A DNA stretch of 64,000 nt from positions 1,178,001-1,242,000 of the forward strand of contig NZ_CP059404.1 in assembly GCF_014217255.1 (NCBI RefSeq). The letters run 5' to 3'. This document shows positions 54,102 to 63,976 of the stretch, one piece after another (positions within the stretch are counted from its first letter, which is position 1; each line of letters starts with the position of its first letter). The notes below the pieces were generated by a model, which had not been told where the DNA came from, made no database searches, and saw only the letters and a list, made by a program, of their open reading frames with translations. This DNA comes from Corynebacterium incognita. GTDB taxonomy: Bacteria > Actinomycetota > Actinomycetes > Mycobacteriales > Mycobacteriaceae. Made by a program: the position numbers and the translations under genes.

Positions 54102-55515
54102 CTGCCCACCACCTCTTGAGCTCCGCGATAGCTTCCTCGCGCTCCATCGGCCCGTTCTCTAGGCGCACTTCCTTCAGGTACGCCCACGCCTTACCGACGT
54201 CCGGCCCGGGGGACAGGTCGAGGATCTCCATGATCTCGTTGCCGTCTAGATCGGGCCGCACGCGAGCGAGGTCCTCTTTCGCCGCGATGTCCGCGATGCG
54301 TTCCTCGAGGTGATCGTAGGTACGCTGCAAACGCTGCGCCTTACGCTTATTTCTGGTCGTGCAATCCGCACGGACAAGTTTATGCAAGCGCGGGAGCAGA
54401 TCCCCGGCGTCGTTGACGTAGCGCCGCACCGCGGAGTCGGTCCATTGATTCTCCCCGAAGCCATGGAAACGCATGTGCAAAAAGACGAGGTTTGCGATGG
54501 CCTCCGTCGTCGCCTTGGGGTATTTCAGCTTGCGCAGACGCTTGCGCACCAGCTTCGCTCCCACGACCTCATGGTGGTGGAAAGTCACGCGTCCGTCGGT
54601 GGTGTCCTTGGTGTCGGGCTTTCCGACGTCGTGAAGCAGCGCCGCCCAGCGCAGCACCAGGTCCGGCTCCTCCTCCTGGTCGATTGCCTGGCGAAGGACC
54701 TGAAGTGAGTGCGCGAAAACGTCCTTGTGCTGGCGATGCTCGTCCTCCGCCATGGCGAGAGCGGGGATTTCGGGCATGATGCGGGCGAGCAGTCCGGTGT
54801 CGGTGAGCAGGCGGATGCCGGCCTCCGGGTTGACGCCGAGTATGAGCTTATCCAGCTCCACCTGGACGCGTTCGACGGTGATGCGGTCGATCTCCGCAGC
54901 CAGGTCCGTCATCGCTGCCTTGACGCGATCCGCTACCGCGAAATCGAGTTGGGAGACGAAACGAGCGGCTCGCAACATACGCAGCGGGTCGTCGTGGAAC
55001 GAGCGTTCCGGGCTATCCGGGGTATCGATGAGGCCGGCGGAAAGATCGCTGAGTCCGCCCATGGGATCGTGAAACTCCCGGGTGGCCATGTCGATGGCCA
55101 TGGCGTTGACCTTGAAGTCACGGCGCACCAAGTCCCCGTCCAGCGTGTCGCCGTAGCTAACTTCGGGGTTGCGGGACTCTCCATCGTAGGAGTCCGCGCG
55201 GAAGGTGGTGATTTCGATCTGTTGGCCCTTGTACACGGCGGAGACGGTGCCGAAATCAATGCCGGTATCCCAGACCTTCTCAGCCCAGTCTTCCAGGATG
55301 CGGGAGACCACGTCGGGGCGAGCGGGGGTGGTGAAGTCGAGGTCGTTACCGAGCCGTCCGAGTACCAGATCGCGCACCGATCCGCCCACGAGATACAGGG
55401 GGTGGCCTGCGTCGTCGAAACGCTGTGTGAGGCCTTCAAGTAGTTGCGCGAGGGAGGAAATGACCTGCTCCGCCCGCGCCAAAGGTGCGACTGCTTGAGT
55501 GTCTCCGGAATTCAT
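54088..55515 (-). CDS. pcnA: CCA tRNA nucleotidyltransferase
   Basis: A 475-residue class II nucleotidyltransferase that adds or repairs the 3' CCA of tRNAs. It has LVGGSVRDLVLGRLGNDLDFTT (the GGSVRD and DxD motifs, about residues 42-63), RRDFKVNAMA, a following RdRP-like basic motif, and a C-terminal HD domain (LLHDVGKPDTK). The ATG giving MNSGDTQ is used; the open frame continues 103 codons further upstream, antisense to the NUDIX gene. It is divergent from that gene with a 28-bp gap. Confidence 0.92.
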   Translation of the reverse strand: MNSGDTQAVAPLARAEQVISSLAQLLEGLTQRFDDAGHPLYLVGGSVRDLVLGRLGNDLDFTTPARPDVVSRILEDWAEKVWDTGIDFGTVSAVYKGQQIEITTFRADSYDGESRNPEVSYGDTLDGDLVRRDFKVNAMAIDMATREFHDPMGGLSDLSAGLIDTPDSPERSFHDDPLRMLRAARFVSQLDFAVADRVKAAMTDLAAEIDRITVERVQVELDKLILGVNPEAGIRLLTDTGLLARIMPEIPALAMAEDEHRQHKDVFAHSLQVLRQAIDQEEEPDLVLRWAALLHDVGKPDTKDTTDGRVTFHHHEVVGAKLVRKRLRKLKYPKATTEAIANLVFLHMRFHGFGENQWTDSAVRRYVNDAGDLLPRLHKLVRADCTTRNKRKAQRLQRTYDHLEERIADIAAKEDLARVRPDLDGNEIMEILDLSPGPDVGKAWAYLKEVRLENGPMEREEAIAELKRWWADVRG

Positions 55516-55543
55516 CGGCCTAAGTCTACTACGATTACCTGCG

Positions 55544-56104
55544 ATGACTAATAACGATTCCAAGCGTCGACGCCGGCGACGTCGCTCCCGGGAGACGCAG
55601 CGTATGGAGACCCGCGACGAGACCTCGGCGGGTGGCCTTGTCGTCTCCGGCTTGGCCGAGTCGGTCGTAGACGGAGAGGTGGATCTCTCCCGTATGTACG
55701 TCGCGCTCATCGGGCGGCTCGATCGCCGCGGGCGCATCCTGTGGTCCATGCCCAAGGGCCACGTGGAAAACAATGAGGCCAAGGACAGGACCGCTGAGCG
55801 CGAGGTCTGGGAGGAAACCGGCATTTATGGCGAGGTGTTTTCCGAGCTCGGCGTCATTGACTACTGGTTCGTTTCCGACGGCGTGCGGATCCACAAGACC
55901 GTCCACCACTTCTTGCTCCGCTTTGTCGACGGCCAGCTCAACGACGAGGACCCGGAGGTTACCGAAGTCTCGTGGATTCCGGTTTCCGAGCTCATCGAGC
56001 ACCTGGCTTATGCCGACGAGCGGAAGCTGGCGCGCACGGCGCACGACGTCTTGCCCAAGCTCGCGCTGAAGGAGGCTGAGGCGGGAAGGGCTACGCCCCG
56101 GTGA
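55544..56104 (+). CDS. NUDIX hydrolase
   Basis: A 186-residue protein with a complete Nudix box, GHVENNEAKDRTAEREVWEETGI (about residues 64-86), fitting GX5EX7REUXEEXGU. The N-terminus is a very basic Arg stretch (SKRRRRRRRSR). It hydrolyses a nucleoside diphosphate derivative; the precise substrate is unknown. It opens the DUF6049-murJ operon and overlaps the next gene (GTGA). Confidence 0.9.
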   Translation: MTNNDSKRRRRRRRSRETQRMETRDETSAGGLVVSGLAESVVDGEVDLSRMYVALIGRLDRRGRILWSMPKGHVENNEAKDRTAEREVWEETGIYGEVFSELGVIDYWFVSDGVRIHKTVHHFLLRFVDGQLNDEDPEVTEVSWIPVSELIEHLAYADERKLARTAHDVLPKLALKEAEAGRATPR

Positions 56105-57849
56105 AACGTGCGATCCTGGCAGCCCTGATCCTGGCGACGAGTCTCCCGGTGGCACACGCACAACCCGGGGGAGAGGTAGGCCTGGAGATCGTCGGGGAGC
56201 CCGAGTACCGCGTCGCTGAAAATCAGCCCTGGACCGTGGAGTTTGACGTGCGTAACGAGGGGAATACCCCCATCGAAAACCTGCAGATAACCTCCCGGCG
56301 CGGTGACGCCGCCACCTCTCCCGCGGCCTTGGAGGAGTACCTGGTCACCGGTGCGTTTCCGTATTACGGCAAGCAGGAATTCTTGGATCCGCTCCAACCA
56401 GGGCAGTCCCGGACCGTCACGATGGAGGTCCCCCTCGATCCGAAGGACAAGGCGTCGCTGGCCATCGCGGACCCCGGCACGTACCCGCTGTTGTTTACCC
56501 TCACGGGCACCCAAGAGGGCCAACCGGTGAGCTTGGCGCAGACCAACTCCGTGCTGTGGGTCGGCGATAAAGCCAAGCCGAAAGTCTCGATCATTTACCC
56601 GGTGGTAGAAGACGTCAACGTCACTCCGGGCGCTACCGGGGGAGAGCCGTTCCAGCTCGTCGATGATTCCTTGGCCGAGAGCTTCGCCGACGGCGGGCGC
56701 GTCAATACCTTGTTAGACAACTACTTCGCCGCCGATATCGAGGGCTGCATCGCGGTGGACCCTGCGCTTGTCGACGCCGCGAACCACATGCAGCACGGAT
56801 ACGACGTGGGGCCGAAACGTCCCCCGGTCGTCGAGAAGCCACGGCGCCTGCGCGATTCCTGGTTCCAGGATGAGGAAGAAGCCGACGTGGTCCCCGGCAA
56901 GGGCGCCCACGATGCGGCGGCCTTTTTGGATCAGCTGTCCGCGGCGGACTGCGTGGTGCCCACCACGTGGGCGCAGGTTGATGCGCAGAAGGTCAAGGCG
57001 GTGGGCAACCGCTGGCTGCTGCGCGAGGCGACGACCCGCGGCACGGATACACTCTCGCGCGTGTTGGGAAAGAACTCGGACTATATCCACGGCGTCTCCG
57101 ACATTGGCGAGGATCCCGCCCTGACCCGGTTGCTGCAGCGTTACCCCGCGGCGTTAGGGACGGCCAAGGGTAAGACGGTCGCGGTCGTCGACACGCCAGC
57201 GGCGCTCAAGGTGGCCGGAAGCTTGCCGACGATCCCGTTGCCCTCCGGCAGCACTACCCTGACGGCGGAGGATTTCCCGGCCCGGGAGCGGATCGCGCGC
57301 CACGCCGCGGACATCGACGAGCTGATGAACGTCATGGACAATGACCCGAATATCGCCATGAGTCGCTATGGGTTCACCGCGCCTCTGCGGCGCGACCTCC
57401 TCTACGCCATGAATGGCGACATGGACCGCCTAACCGTCACGGATCAGGTGGTCACAGACTTGCAGGATTCGGTGGCGTTGATTCCTCCCGGTAACATCGT
57501 GACTCGGATTTCTCAGTCCTCGCCGCTGCTGGTCGTGGCCAAGAACGGGCTCCCGCTGCCCGTGAACGCGACTATCGGGCATTCGGGAACGACGCTGTCG
57601 GAAACGAAGTCAGTCCGGATTCCGGCACGGGGATCAATCACCGTGTCGCTCACCACCCAGATGCCTGACGGCCACGATCGTAGTGATCTGGACCTGTGGC
57701 TGGCCTCGCCCGCGGGAGTGCCGATTTCGGAGCCTGTCAGAATCACTGTGCAGACACGCGCCGGTATCGTGGGGGTTTCCACGTTTATCGCGTTGTGTGG
57801 TCTTGCCGTTGTCATCGCAGTCATCGTTAGAAGAAAAAGACAGAAATAA
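56101..57849 (+). CDS. DUF6049-like exported membrane-anchored protein
   Basis: A 582-residue protein with a signal peptide (MKRAILAALILATSLPVAHA), a large extracellular part and a single C-terminal membrane helix (VGVSTFIALCGLAVVIAVIV) followed by a basic stop-transfer. It matches the conserved actinobacterial protein always found upstream of murJ, so a role in envelope assembly with MurJ is likely but unproven. The GTG start overlaps the NUDIX stop. Confidence 0.8.
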   Translation: MKRAILAALILATSLPVAHAQPGGEVGLEIVGEPEYRVAENQPWTVEFDVRNEGNTPIENLQITSRRGDAATSPAALEEYLVTGAFPYYGKQEFLDPLQPGQSRTVTMEVPLDPKDKASLAIADPGTYPLLFTLTGTQEGQPVSLAQTNSVLWVGDKAKPKVSIIYPVVEDVNVTPGATGGEPFQLVDDSLAESFADGGRVNTLLDNYFAADIEGCIAVDPALVDAANHMQHGYDVGPKRPPVVEKPRRLRDSWFQDEEEADVVPGKGAHDAAAFLDQLSAADCVVPTTWAQVDAQKVKAVGNRWLLREATTRGTDTLSRVLGKNSDYIHGVSDIGEDPALTRLLQRYPAALGTAKGKTVAVVDTPAALKVAGSLPTIPLPSGSTTLTAEDFPARERIARHAADIDELMNVMDNDPNIAMSRYGFTAPLRRDLLYAMNGDMDRLTVTDQVVTDLQDSVALIPPGNIVTRISQSSPLLVVAKNGLPLPVNATIGHSGTTLSETKSVRIPARGSITVSLTTQMPDGHDRSDLDLWLASPAGVPISEPVRITVQTRAGIVGVSTFIALCGLAVVIAVIVRRKRQK

Positions 57850-60800
57850 TGAGCCATTCCACTCGCAGCAGAATTGTTGAGCCTTCGCCCCCAGCGCCCG
57901 TCGTGGCGCCCCGCGTGGTGCCGTCTCCGCCCGAGCCGGTCGAGGATAAGTCTGCGCTCACGGGTGCCAACGCAACGCCGGAGAACGAGTCCAACGAGTC
58001 GGTGATTCGTTCTACCGGCTCGATGGCTATCGCGACGTTGATTTCTCGTATCACGGGCTTTTTGCGCACGGTGTTGATCAGTGCGACGTTGGGCGGCGCG
58101 ATCACATCAGCGTTTAACACCGCGAACCAGCTGCCGAACCTCATTACCGAGATCGTGTTGGGCGCCGTGCTCACCTCCCTGGTGGTGCCGGTGTTGGTGC
58201 GCGCGGAAAGAGAGGATCCGGATAACGGCGCGATGTTCGTCAGACGCCTGTTTACGTTGGCGTTTACGCTGCTAGCCATCATCACGGTGTCCTCGGTCGT
58301 TGCCGCACCACTACTGACCAGGATGATGCTGACCAGCGATGGCGAAGTCAACACCACGCTGTCGACGTCGTTTGCGATTCTGCTGCTCCCGCAGATTTTC
58401 TTCTACGGCTTGTTCGCCTTGTTCCAGGCGGTGCTCAACACGAAGTCCATCTTCAAGCCTGCGGCGTGGGCGCCGGTGGTCAATAACGTCATTTCCATCG
58501 CCACGTTGCTGCTGTATTGGACGCTGCCAGGCTCGTTGAATCCCGTGGCCCCGGCTCCGGTGACCGACCGCCACGTCCTGCTGCTTGGCTTGGGCACGAC
58601 GCTCGGCGTGGTGTTGCAATTCGCGATCTTGCTGCCGTTCATCAAGAAGGCGGGGATCGATCTTCGCCCACAGTGGGGCCTAGACGACCGCCTGAAGCAG
58701 TTCGGCGGGATGGCTCTCGCCATCGTGGCCTACGTGGCTATTTCCCAGTTGGGTTATATCGTGACTACCCGTGTGGCGGCGTCGTCGTCCGCGGACGCCC
58801 CGGGCATCTACCAGCAGGCGTGGCAGTTGTTGCAGATGCCGTACGGCATCATCGGCGTCGCCTTGCTCACCGCCATCATGCCGCGCCTGTCACGCAACGC
58901 GGCGGCCGGTGACGACCGCGCGGTCATCCACGACTTGCAATTGGCCACTAAGCTCACGCTCATTGCGCTCATCCCGATCGTCATTTTCATGACGGGCTTC
59001 GGCCAGTATCTGGGCATTGGCCTGTTCCAGTACGCAGAATATGACCGCGAGGTCGCCTCAGTGCTGGGTTACACAGTGAGCTTTTCTGCGTTCACGCTCA
59101 TCCCTTATGCCATTGTGCTCCTGCACCTGCGCGTGTTCTACGCCCGCGAGGAGGCGTGGACCCCGACCTTCATCGTCGCCGGCATCACCGCGACGAAGAT
59201 CCTGCTGTCACTTCTTTCTCCGTTCATCGCCAGCTCGAACGAGGCCGTCGTGACGCTGCTGGGTGCAGCCAACGGTTTCAGCTTCATCTCCGGCGCGGTC
59301 ATCGGCAGCTTCCTTCTCCGCCGCAAACTCGGCAATTTGGGCGGCCGCCTGGTCATGCACACGTCCCTGTGGGCCACCGCGGCGGGCATCGTCGGTTTGG
59401 CCGTGGCCCTGGTGGTGCGCTTCCTCATCGACCTGTTGGTCCCGGAGCCCCAGCCATCGCTGCTCATCCTGATCCAGGTCATCGTGTGCGGCGTTGTCTT
59501 TGTGATTGTCACCGGCATCGTGTTGAGCTTCTCCAAGCTGCCGGAGGTCCAAAACTTGGGCCGCGCGATGGCGCGCATCCCGGGCGTGGGCCGCTTCATC
59601 CACCCGAACGAGGATTCCGCCATCCAGGTGGAAGAGCCAGATGCGCGCGAGATCAGTGCGCAGATGATGGCTCAGGACACCTTCAATGCTTCGCCGGTTC
59701 CGCCGCCGATGTCCGCCGGTGTGGTGCGCGGTCCGCGGCTCGTCCCCGGCGCGCCGGTCTCCGACGGTCGCTTCCGCCTCTTGCGCGAACATGGTTCGGT
59801 GCCGGGCGCGCAGTTCTGGCAAGCCCGCGAGCAGTCCACGGGTAGGGAAGTGGGACTGACGTTTGTCACCACCACCTCGCAGGCCCCGATGGCTCCTGCC
59901 ACTCCGGCGGTGGCCGCTCGCCGCTCTGCGGAGATTTCCCGCCGCACCCGCAAGCTCGGCCAGCTGGGCCTGTCGTCGGTGGCCGACAACATCGAGATTC
60001 TGTCGTACCGCTCCGGCTGCTTGGTGGTGGCGGACTGGGTCGAGGGGACGTCGCTACGCCAGGTCGGCGAGTCCGACAACCTGGACCCGCACGCCGTCGC
60101 CCATGCTCTGCAGCCGCTGGTGGAGGATACCCACGCGGCGCACGAGAATGATCTCGCCATGGGCCTGGACAACGCCGACCGGATCCGCATTTCTACCGCC
60201 GGTAAGGCAGTGCTGGCGTTCCCGGCCGTGTTCACGGATGCAGACGAGGAATCGGATCGTGAGGCCGTGGGTTCGGCGATTACCTTGTTGGTCACATCGA
60301 CCAGCCCCACCCCCACCATGCTGCGTGACATCGCGGAGAGCGACGCTCCGCTGCCGGAGATTGCCGAGCAGCTGCGCGAGTTCGCGCCCGATGACGAGGC
60401 CCTGGCCGTGGAGGAAGAGGCCGAGATCGAGGTGGAGGAGCAGACCAGTGGTTTCGGCAACCGCGGCTACTCCGGTTCCGGCGTGGCAGCTATCGGCGCG
60501 ACGGCGATTGTTTTCGTCGTTCTCGTCGCGGCGATTACGGCGTGGCTTATCTCCATGTTCGGTTCACAATCCGAACAGAAACCGATTACTCCGGAATCTA
60601 TTCAGGGTTCGCAGGAACAGGTTGCGGAGGTGCCGCCAGTAATGCTGCAGCGTTCCGACGCTCGCGTTCTGCCCTCGGGCGCTGCGGCCACCGATGTCAT
60701 TGATGACGAGCCCGCGACAATGCAGGAGATCGATAGCTCGAACAACGAGATCGCCGTGCGGGTGGAGAACCCGACGCAGCTGCGCCACGTGCTGATTACC

Positions 60801-61016
60801 TCGAATGTTGGCGGCGCGAAGGTGGAGATTCTGGGGCTCAAGGGCGCCACGCCGGGAGAAACGTTGGGCGAGGCCACGCTGCACAAGGCGGCCAACAACA
60901 TCACGCTGGAGGAGTCGGCGAAGGTCTACGACGGCGTCGTGGTGCGGTTCACGGATTTGCCGTCGAAGCGGGACGTGATGATCTCAGAAATCGAGCTCAC
61001 TGGTCTACCCCGTTGA
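57849..61016 (+). CDS. murJ: MurJ/MviN lipid II flippase fused to a pseudokinase and extracellular domain
   Basis: A 1055-residue protein. Residues about 50-590 are the 14-helix MurJ flippase that moves lipid II across the membrane for peptidoglycan synthesis (SRITGFLRTVLISATLG, NTANQLPNLITEIVLGAVLTS). Residues about 625-870 resemble a Ser/Thr kinase that lacks the catalytic HRD and DFG motifs, as in the mycobacterial homologue. One more helix (about 880-903) and an extracellular domain end the protein. It overlaps the DUF6049 stop (TAATG). Its stop codon lies within the -35 box of the yceI promoter. Confidence 0.92.
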   Translation: MSHSTRSRIVEPSPPAPVVAPRVVPSPPEPVEDKSALTGANATPENESNESVIRSTGSMAIATLISRITGFLRTVLISATLGGAITSAFNTANQLPNLITEIVLGAVLTSLVVPVLVRAEREDPDNGAMFVRRLFTLAFTLLAIITVSSVVAAPLLTRMMLTSDGEVNTTLSTSFAILLLPQIFFYGLFALFQAVLNTKSIFKPAAWAPVVNNVISIATLLLYWTLPGSLNPVAPAPVTDRHVLLLGLGTTLGVVLQFAILLPFIKKAGIDLRPQWGLDDRLKQFGGMALAIVAYVAISQLGYIVTTRVAASSSADAPGIYQQAWQLLQMPYGIIGVALLTAIMPRLSRNAAAGDDRAVIHDLQLATKLTLIALIPIVIFMTGFGQYLGIGLFQYAEYDREVASVLGYTVSFSAFTLIPYAIVLLHLRVFYAREEAWTPTFIVAGITATKILLSLLSPFIASSNEAVVTLLGAANGFSFISGAVIGSFLLRRKLGNLGGRLVMHTSLWATAAGIVGLAVALVVRFLIDLLVPEPQPSLLILIQVIVCGVVFVIVTGIVLSFSKLPEVQNLGRAMARIPGVGRFIHPNEDSAIQVEEPDAREISAQMMAQDTFNASPVPPPMSAGVVRGPRLVPGAPVSDGRFRLLREHGSVPGAQFWQAREQSTGREVGLTFVTTTSQAPMAPATPAVAARRSAEISRRTRKLGQLGLSSVADNIEILSYRSGCLVVADWVEGTSLRQVGESDNLDPHAVAHALQPLVEDTHAAHENDLAMGLDNADRIRISTAGKAVLAFPAVFTDADEESDREAVGSAITLLVTSTSPTPTMLRDIAESDAPLPEIAEQLREFAPDDEALAVEEEAEIEVEEQTSGFGNRGYSGSGVAAIGATAIVFVVLVAAITAWLISMFGSQSEQKPITPESIQGSQEQVAEVPPVMLQRSDARVLPSGAAATDVIDDEPATMQEIDSSNNEIAVRVENPTQLRHVLITSNVGGAKVEILGLKGATPGETLGEATLHKAANNITLEESAKVYDGVVVRFTDLPSKRDVMISEIELTGLPR

Positions 61017-61040
61017 CAGGTGAAAGAAGCAGAGTATAAT
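61013..61040 (+). promoter_or_regulatory. Consensus vegetative promoter of yceI
   Basis: TTGACA (61013-61018) and TATAAT (61035-61040), both perfect consensus, are 16 bp apart, 52 bp before the YceI start. The -35 box includes the murJ stop codon. This predicts strong constitutive expression. Confidence 0.85.
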
Positions 61041-61091
61041 GATTGGTGACGTGTCAACAATCGGCGCGCAGAACTTAGAGGAGAACTAATC

Positions 61092-61616
61092 ATGATCAAC
61101 GGTACTTTCACCCTGGACCACGCACACACCATCATCGGCTTCGTAGCCCGCCACGCCATGGTGACCAAGGTGCGCGGCAACTTCGCGGACTTCGATTCAA
61201 CCGTCGTCGTCGACGGCGAGAACTCTAACGCCACCGCCACCATTAAGACCGCTTCCATCGACACCGGCAACGCTGACCGCGACGGCCACGTCAAGGGCGA
61301 GGATTTCTTCGACGTAGAGAAGTTCCCGGAGATGACCTTCACCTCCACCTCTTTCGACGTGGACGAGAACGGCAACGGCACCGTCACCGGCGATCTGACC
61401 ATCAAGGGCACCACCAAGCCCGTCACCCTGGACGTAGAAACCGAGGGCGTGGCCGAGGACCCGTTCGGCAACACCCGCCTGGGCTTCGAGGCCACGACCA
61501 AGATTAATCGCCCGGACTTCGGCATCGACTTCAACGCTCCGCTCAAGACCGGCGGCATGCTGGTGTCCGAAGAAATCAAGATTGAGATCGAAGGCTCTGC
61601 GATCAAGCAGGCTTAA
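61092..61616 (+). CDS. YceI family lipocalin-like protein
   Basis: A 174-residue protein of the YceI family, which binds polyisoprenoids or amphiphiles in a lipocalin-like barrel. It has the typical start FTLDHAHTIIGFVARHAMVTKVRG, the motif DGHVKGEDFFDVEKFPEMTFTST, and GDLTIKGTTKPVTLD. There is no signal peptide, so it is probably cytoplasmic. GAGGAGAA precedes the ATG, and a perfect promoter lies just upstream. Confidence 0.92.
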   Translation: MINGTFTLDHAHTIIGFVARHAMVTKVRGNFADFDSTVVVDGENSNATATIKTASIDTGNADRDGHVKGEDFFDVEKFPEMTFTSTSFDVDENGNGTVTGDLTIKGTTKPVTLDVETEGVAEDPFGNTRLGFEATTKINRPDFGIDFNAPLKTGGMLVSEEIKIEIEGSAIKQA

Positions 61617-61633
61617 GCGCTAATCTAAGGGTC

Positions 61634-63895
61634 ATGAATTTGACCCACACCGAAGCGACGACGAGGACGAACTCGTTGTCGCTTTCTTCGTATCACATCC
61701 ACGTCGATCTCACGCAAGCGCGAACCGCTGAGACGTTTCCCGTGCGCACGACGGTGGAATTGACCACCACGGCACCGCAGACGTTCCTGGATTACCTGGG
61801 CAAAGAGGTCCACAGCGTCCAGGTCAACGGCGAGCGTGTCGACGCCCCGTTTAACAACGGCCGCATCCACCTCACGGATCTCCCGACGAACGCGCCCGTG
61901 ACCGTCACCGTCGAGTCCTCCTCGTTCTACTCGCGCACCGGCCAGGGCCTGCACCGTTTTACCGATACCGCGGACGGGGAAACCTATCTCTACTCCCACT
62001 TCGAGCCCTCGGACGCCCGGCGCGTGTACCCCTGCTTTGACCAGCCGGACCTCAAGGCCTCGTTCGGCATTTCCCTCGACGTCCCCGAGGGCTGGGTGGC
62101 GCTGACCAACGGCACCGACAAGCCAATGTCCACCTACCTCACCGCCCTGGCGGCGGGGCCCTACGTGTGCAAGAAGGACTCCTGGAACGACATCGAGCTC
62201 GGCGCCTGGGCGCGCAAGTCCATGGCGGAGTACGTGGACGACGAGATCCTGGAGATCACCAAGCAAGGCCTGGAATTCTTCCACGAGGCCTACGATTTCC
62301 CCTACCCGTGGGGCAAGTACGACTCCATCTTCGTGCCCGAATACAACCTCGGCGCAATGGAGAACCCAGGGCTGGTGACCTTCACCGAAAAGTACCTGTT
62401 CCGCTCACAGGCCACCCGCGCCCAGCACGCCGCACGCGCCAACACCATCCTGCACGAGATGAGCCACATGTGGTTCGGCGACTTGGTTACCCCGCAGTGG
62501 TGGGACGACCTGTGGCTCAAGGAGTCTTTCGCCGAGTTCATGGGCGCCGACGCCTCCGCGCACGCGACCCGCTACACCGAAGCCTGGGTCAACTTCGCGG
62601 GCAACCGCAAGAACTGGGCGTACATGCAGGACCAGCTGCCCACCACGCACCCCATTAAGGCGGAGATCCCCGACGTGGACGCCGCACGCCAAAACTTTGA
62701 CGGCATTACCTACGCCAAGGGCGCGGCCGTGCTCAAGCAGCTTGTCCACTTCGTCGGACGGGAGAACTTCTACGCCGGCGCCCGCGACTATTTCAAGGCA
62801 CACCAGTTCGGATCCGCCACCTTCGCGGACCTGTTGGACTGCCTGTCCGCCCATACGGATCGCGATGTGCACGGATGGGCGAACCAGTGGCTCAAGACCA
62901 CCGGTCCGGACACGCTGCAAGTGGTGGACAGCCAGATCCTGCCCACGCGCCTGCCGCACCGCATCGACGTCACGGTATTCGACGCCGACCTGCAACCCAC
63001 CACCGTGGACGTGGACGTGCCGGCGGCGGTCCCCGCCGGCGAGCTCGTGGTTCCCAACGACAACGACCACACCTACGCCAAGGTCGTCTTCGACGAGCGG
63101 TCCCTCGACACCATCCGCGAGCGGCTCTCCGCGCTTCCGGACATCACCCGCGCGGTCATCTGGACCGGCCTATGGAACCAGGTCCGCGACGCGGAGCTCG
63201 ATCCGCGCACCTACATCGACATCGTCTTGCGCCACGTGCGCGGGGAAAACATCACCATCGCCACCCAGGTGCTGGCCAATGCGCAGTTCGCGGTGTCCCA
63301 CTACGTTGACGTCCCCGATTTCGCGGAGCGTGTCTGGGCGCTTGTCGACGCCGCGGAGCCCGGCACCGACGAGCACCTCGTCCTGCTCCGCGCGGCGATT
63401 GCCGCGGGCGGCGTCGACAGGCTCAAGGCCTACGAGACCGAGGACACCGAGCTGCGCTGGGCTATCCTGCGCCGTCTGGCCGCGCACGGCGAGGAGGTGG
63501 ACGCCGCCGCCGAGCTGGAGCGCGACAACACGCTCACCGGCAAGGCCGAGTACCTCGGCGCCACCCTGACCGCGCCCACCATGGAGAACAAGGACAAGAT
63601 CTTCACCGAGATCACCACCCCAGGCAAATACTCGAACGCGGAGGTGGACTCGCTGGTGCAGGCATACAATGCGCCCGGCTCACAAGAACTACGGGCGCAG
63701 CTAACAGAGCGCTTCTTCACGGCGCTTCCCACCATCTGGGAGCAGCACCCCATCGAGATGGCCAACCGCTTCATTCGCGGGCTGTACCCGGATGACGATC
63801 GCAGCGTCGACGCCGAGGGCGCGCTGCGCCGCATCCTGCTGGAAGAACAGGATCACGTGCGCCGAACTCAGAAAATTCGCGCCGCTGCCAAATAG
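61634..63895 (+). CDS. pepN: Aminopeptidase N (M1 family), unusually short
   Basis: A 753-residue M1 metallopeptidase that removes N-terminal residues from peptides. It has YNLGAMENPGLVTF (GAMEN exopeptidase motif) and the zinc site HEMSHMWFGDLVTPQWWDDLWLKESFAE (HExxH-18-E), both intact. Actinobacterial PepN is usually about 850 residues. Here the segment between EGWVALTNG and STYLTALAAGPY, and the one before LGAWARKS, appear shortened, and the C-terminal helical domain is also short. No frameshift is seen, so it is probably active. It starts 17 bp after yceI. Confidence 0.9.
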   Translation: MNLTHTEATTRTNSLSLSSYHIHVDLTQARTAETFPVRTTVELTTTAPQTFLDYLGKEVHSVQVNGERVDAPFNNGRIHLTDLPTNAPVTVTVESSSFYSRTGQGLHRFTDTADGETYLYSHFEPSDARRVYPCFDQPDLKASFGISLDVPEGWVALTNGTDKPMSTYLTALAAGPYVCKKDSWNDIELGAWARKSMAEYVDDEILEITKQGLEFFHEAYDFPYPWGKYDSIFVPEYNLGAMENPGLVTFTEKYLFRSQATRAQHAARANTILHEMSHMWFGDLVTPQWWDDLWLKESFAEFMGADASAHATRYTEAWVNFAGNRKNWAYMQDQLPTTHPIKAEIPDVDAARQNFDGITYAKGAAVLKQLVHFVGRENFYAGARDYFKAHQFGSATFADLLDCLSAHTDRDVHGWANQWLKTTGPDTLQVVDSQILPTRLPHRIDVTVFDADLQPTTVDVDVPAAVPAGELVVPNDNDHTYAKVVFDERSLDTIRERLSALPDITRAVIWTGLWNQVRDAELDPRTYIDIVLRHVRGENITIATQVLANAQFAVSHYVDVPDFAERVWALVDAAEPGTDEHLVLLRAAIAAGGVDRLKAYETEDTELRWAILRRLAAHGEEVDAAAELERDNTLTGKAEYLGATLTAPTMENKDKIFTEITTPGKYSNAEVDSLVQAYNAPGSQELRAQLTERFFTALPTIWEQHPIEMANRFIRGLYPDDDRSVDAEGALRRILLEEQDHVRRTQKIRAAAK

Positions 63896-63913
63896 AGTGT
63901 GCAATTCCGCCTA

Positions 63914-63962
63914 GAAAAGTTGTCCCGCTTGGGTTGAAATAGAACTCAAGCAACAACTTTTC
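63914..63962. terminator. Long hairpin after pepN
   Basis: GAAAAGTTGT (63914-63923) pairs with ACAACTTTTC (63953-63962). Inside, GCTTGGGTT (63927-63935) pairs with AACTCAAGC (63943-63951), with a 7-nt loop. The A-rich and T-rich arms suit a bidirectional terminator, but it also directly abuts the ribosome-binding site of the next gene. Confidence 0.5.
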
Positions 63963-63976
63963 CGGGGGGAAAATTC

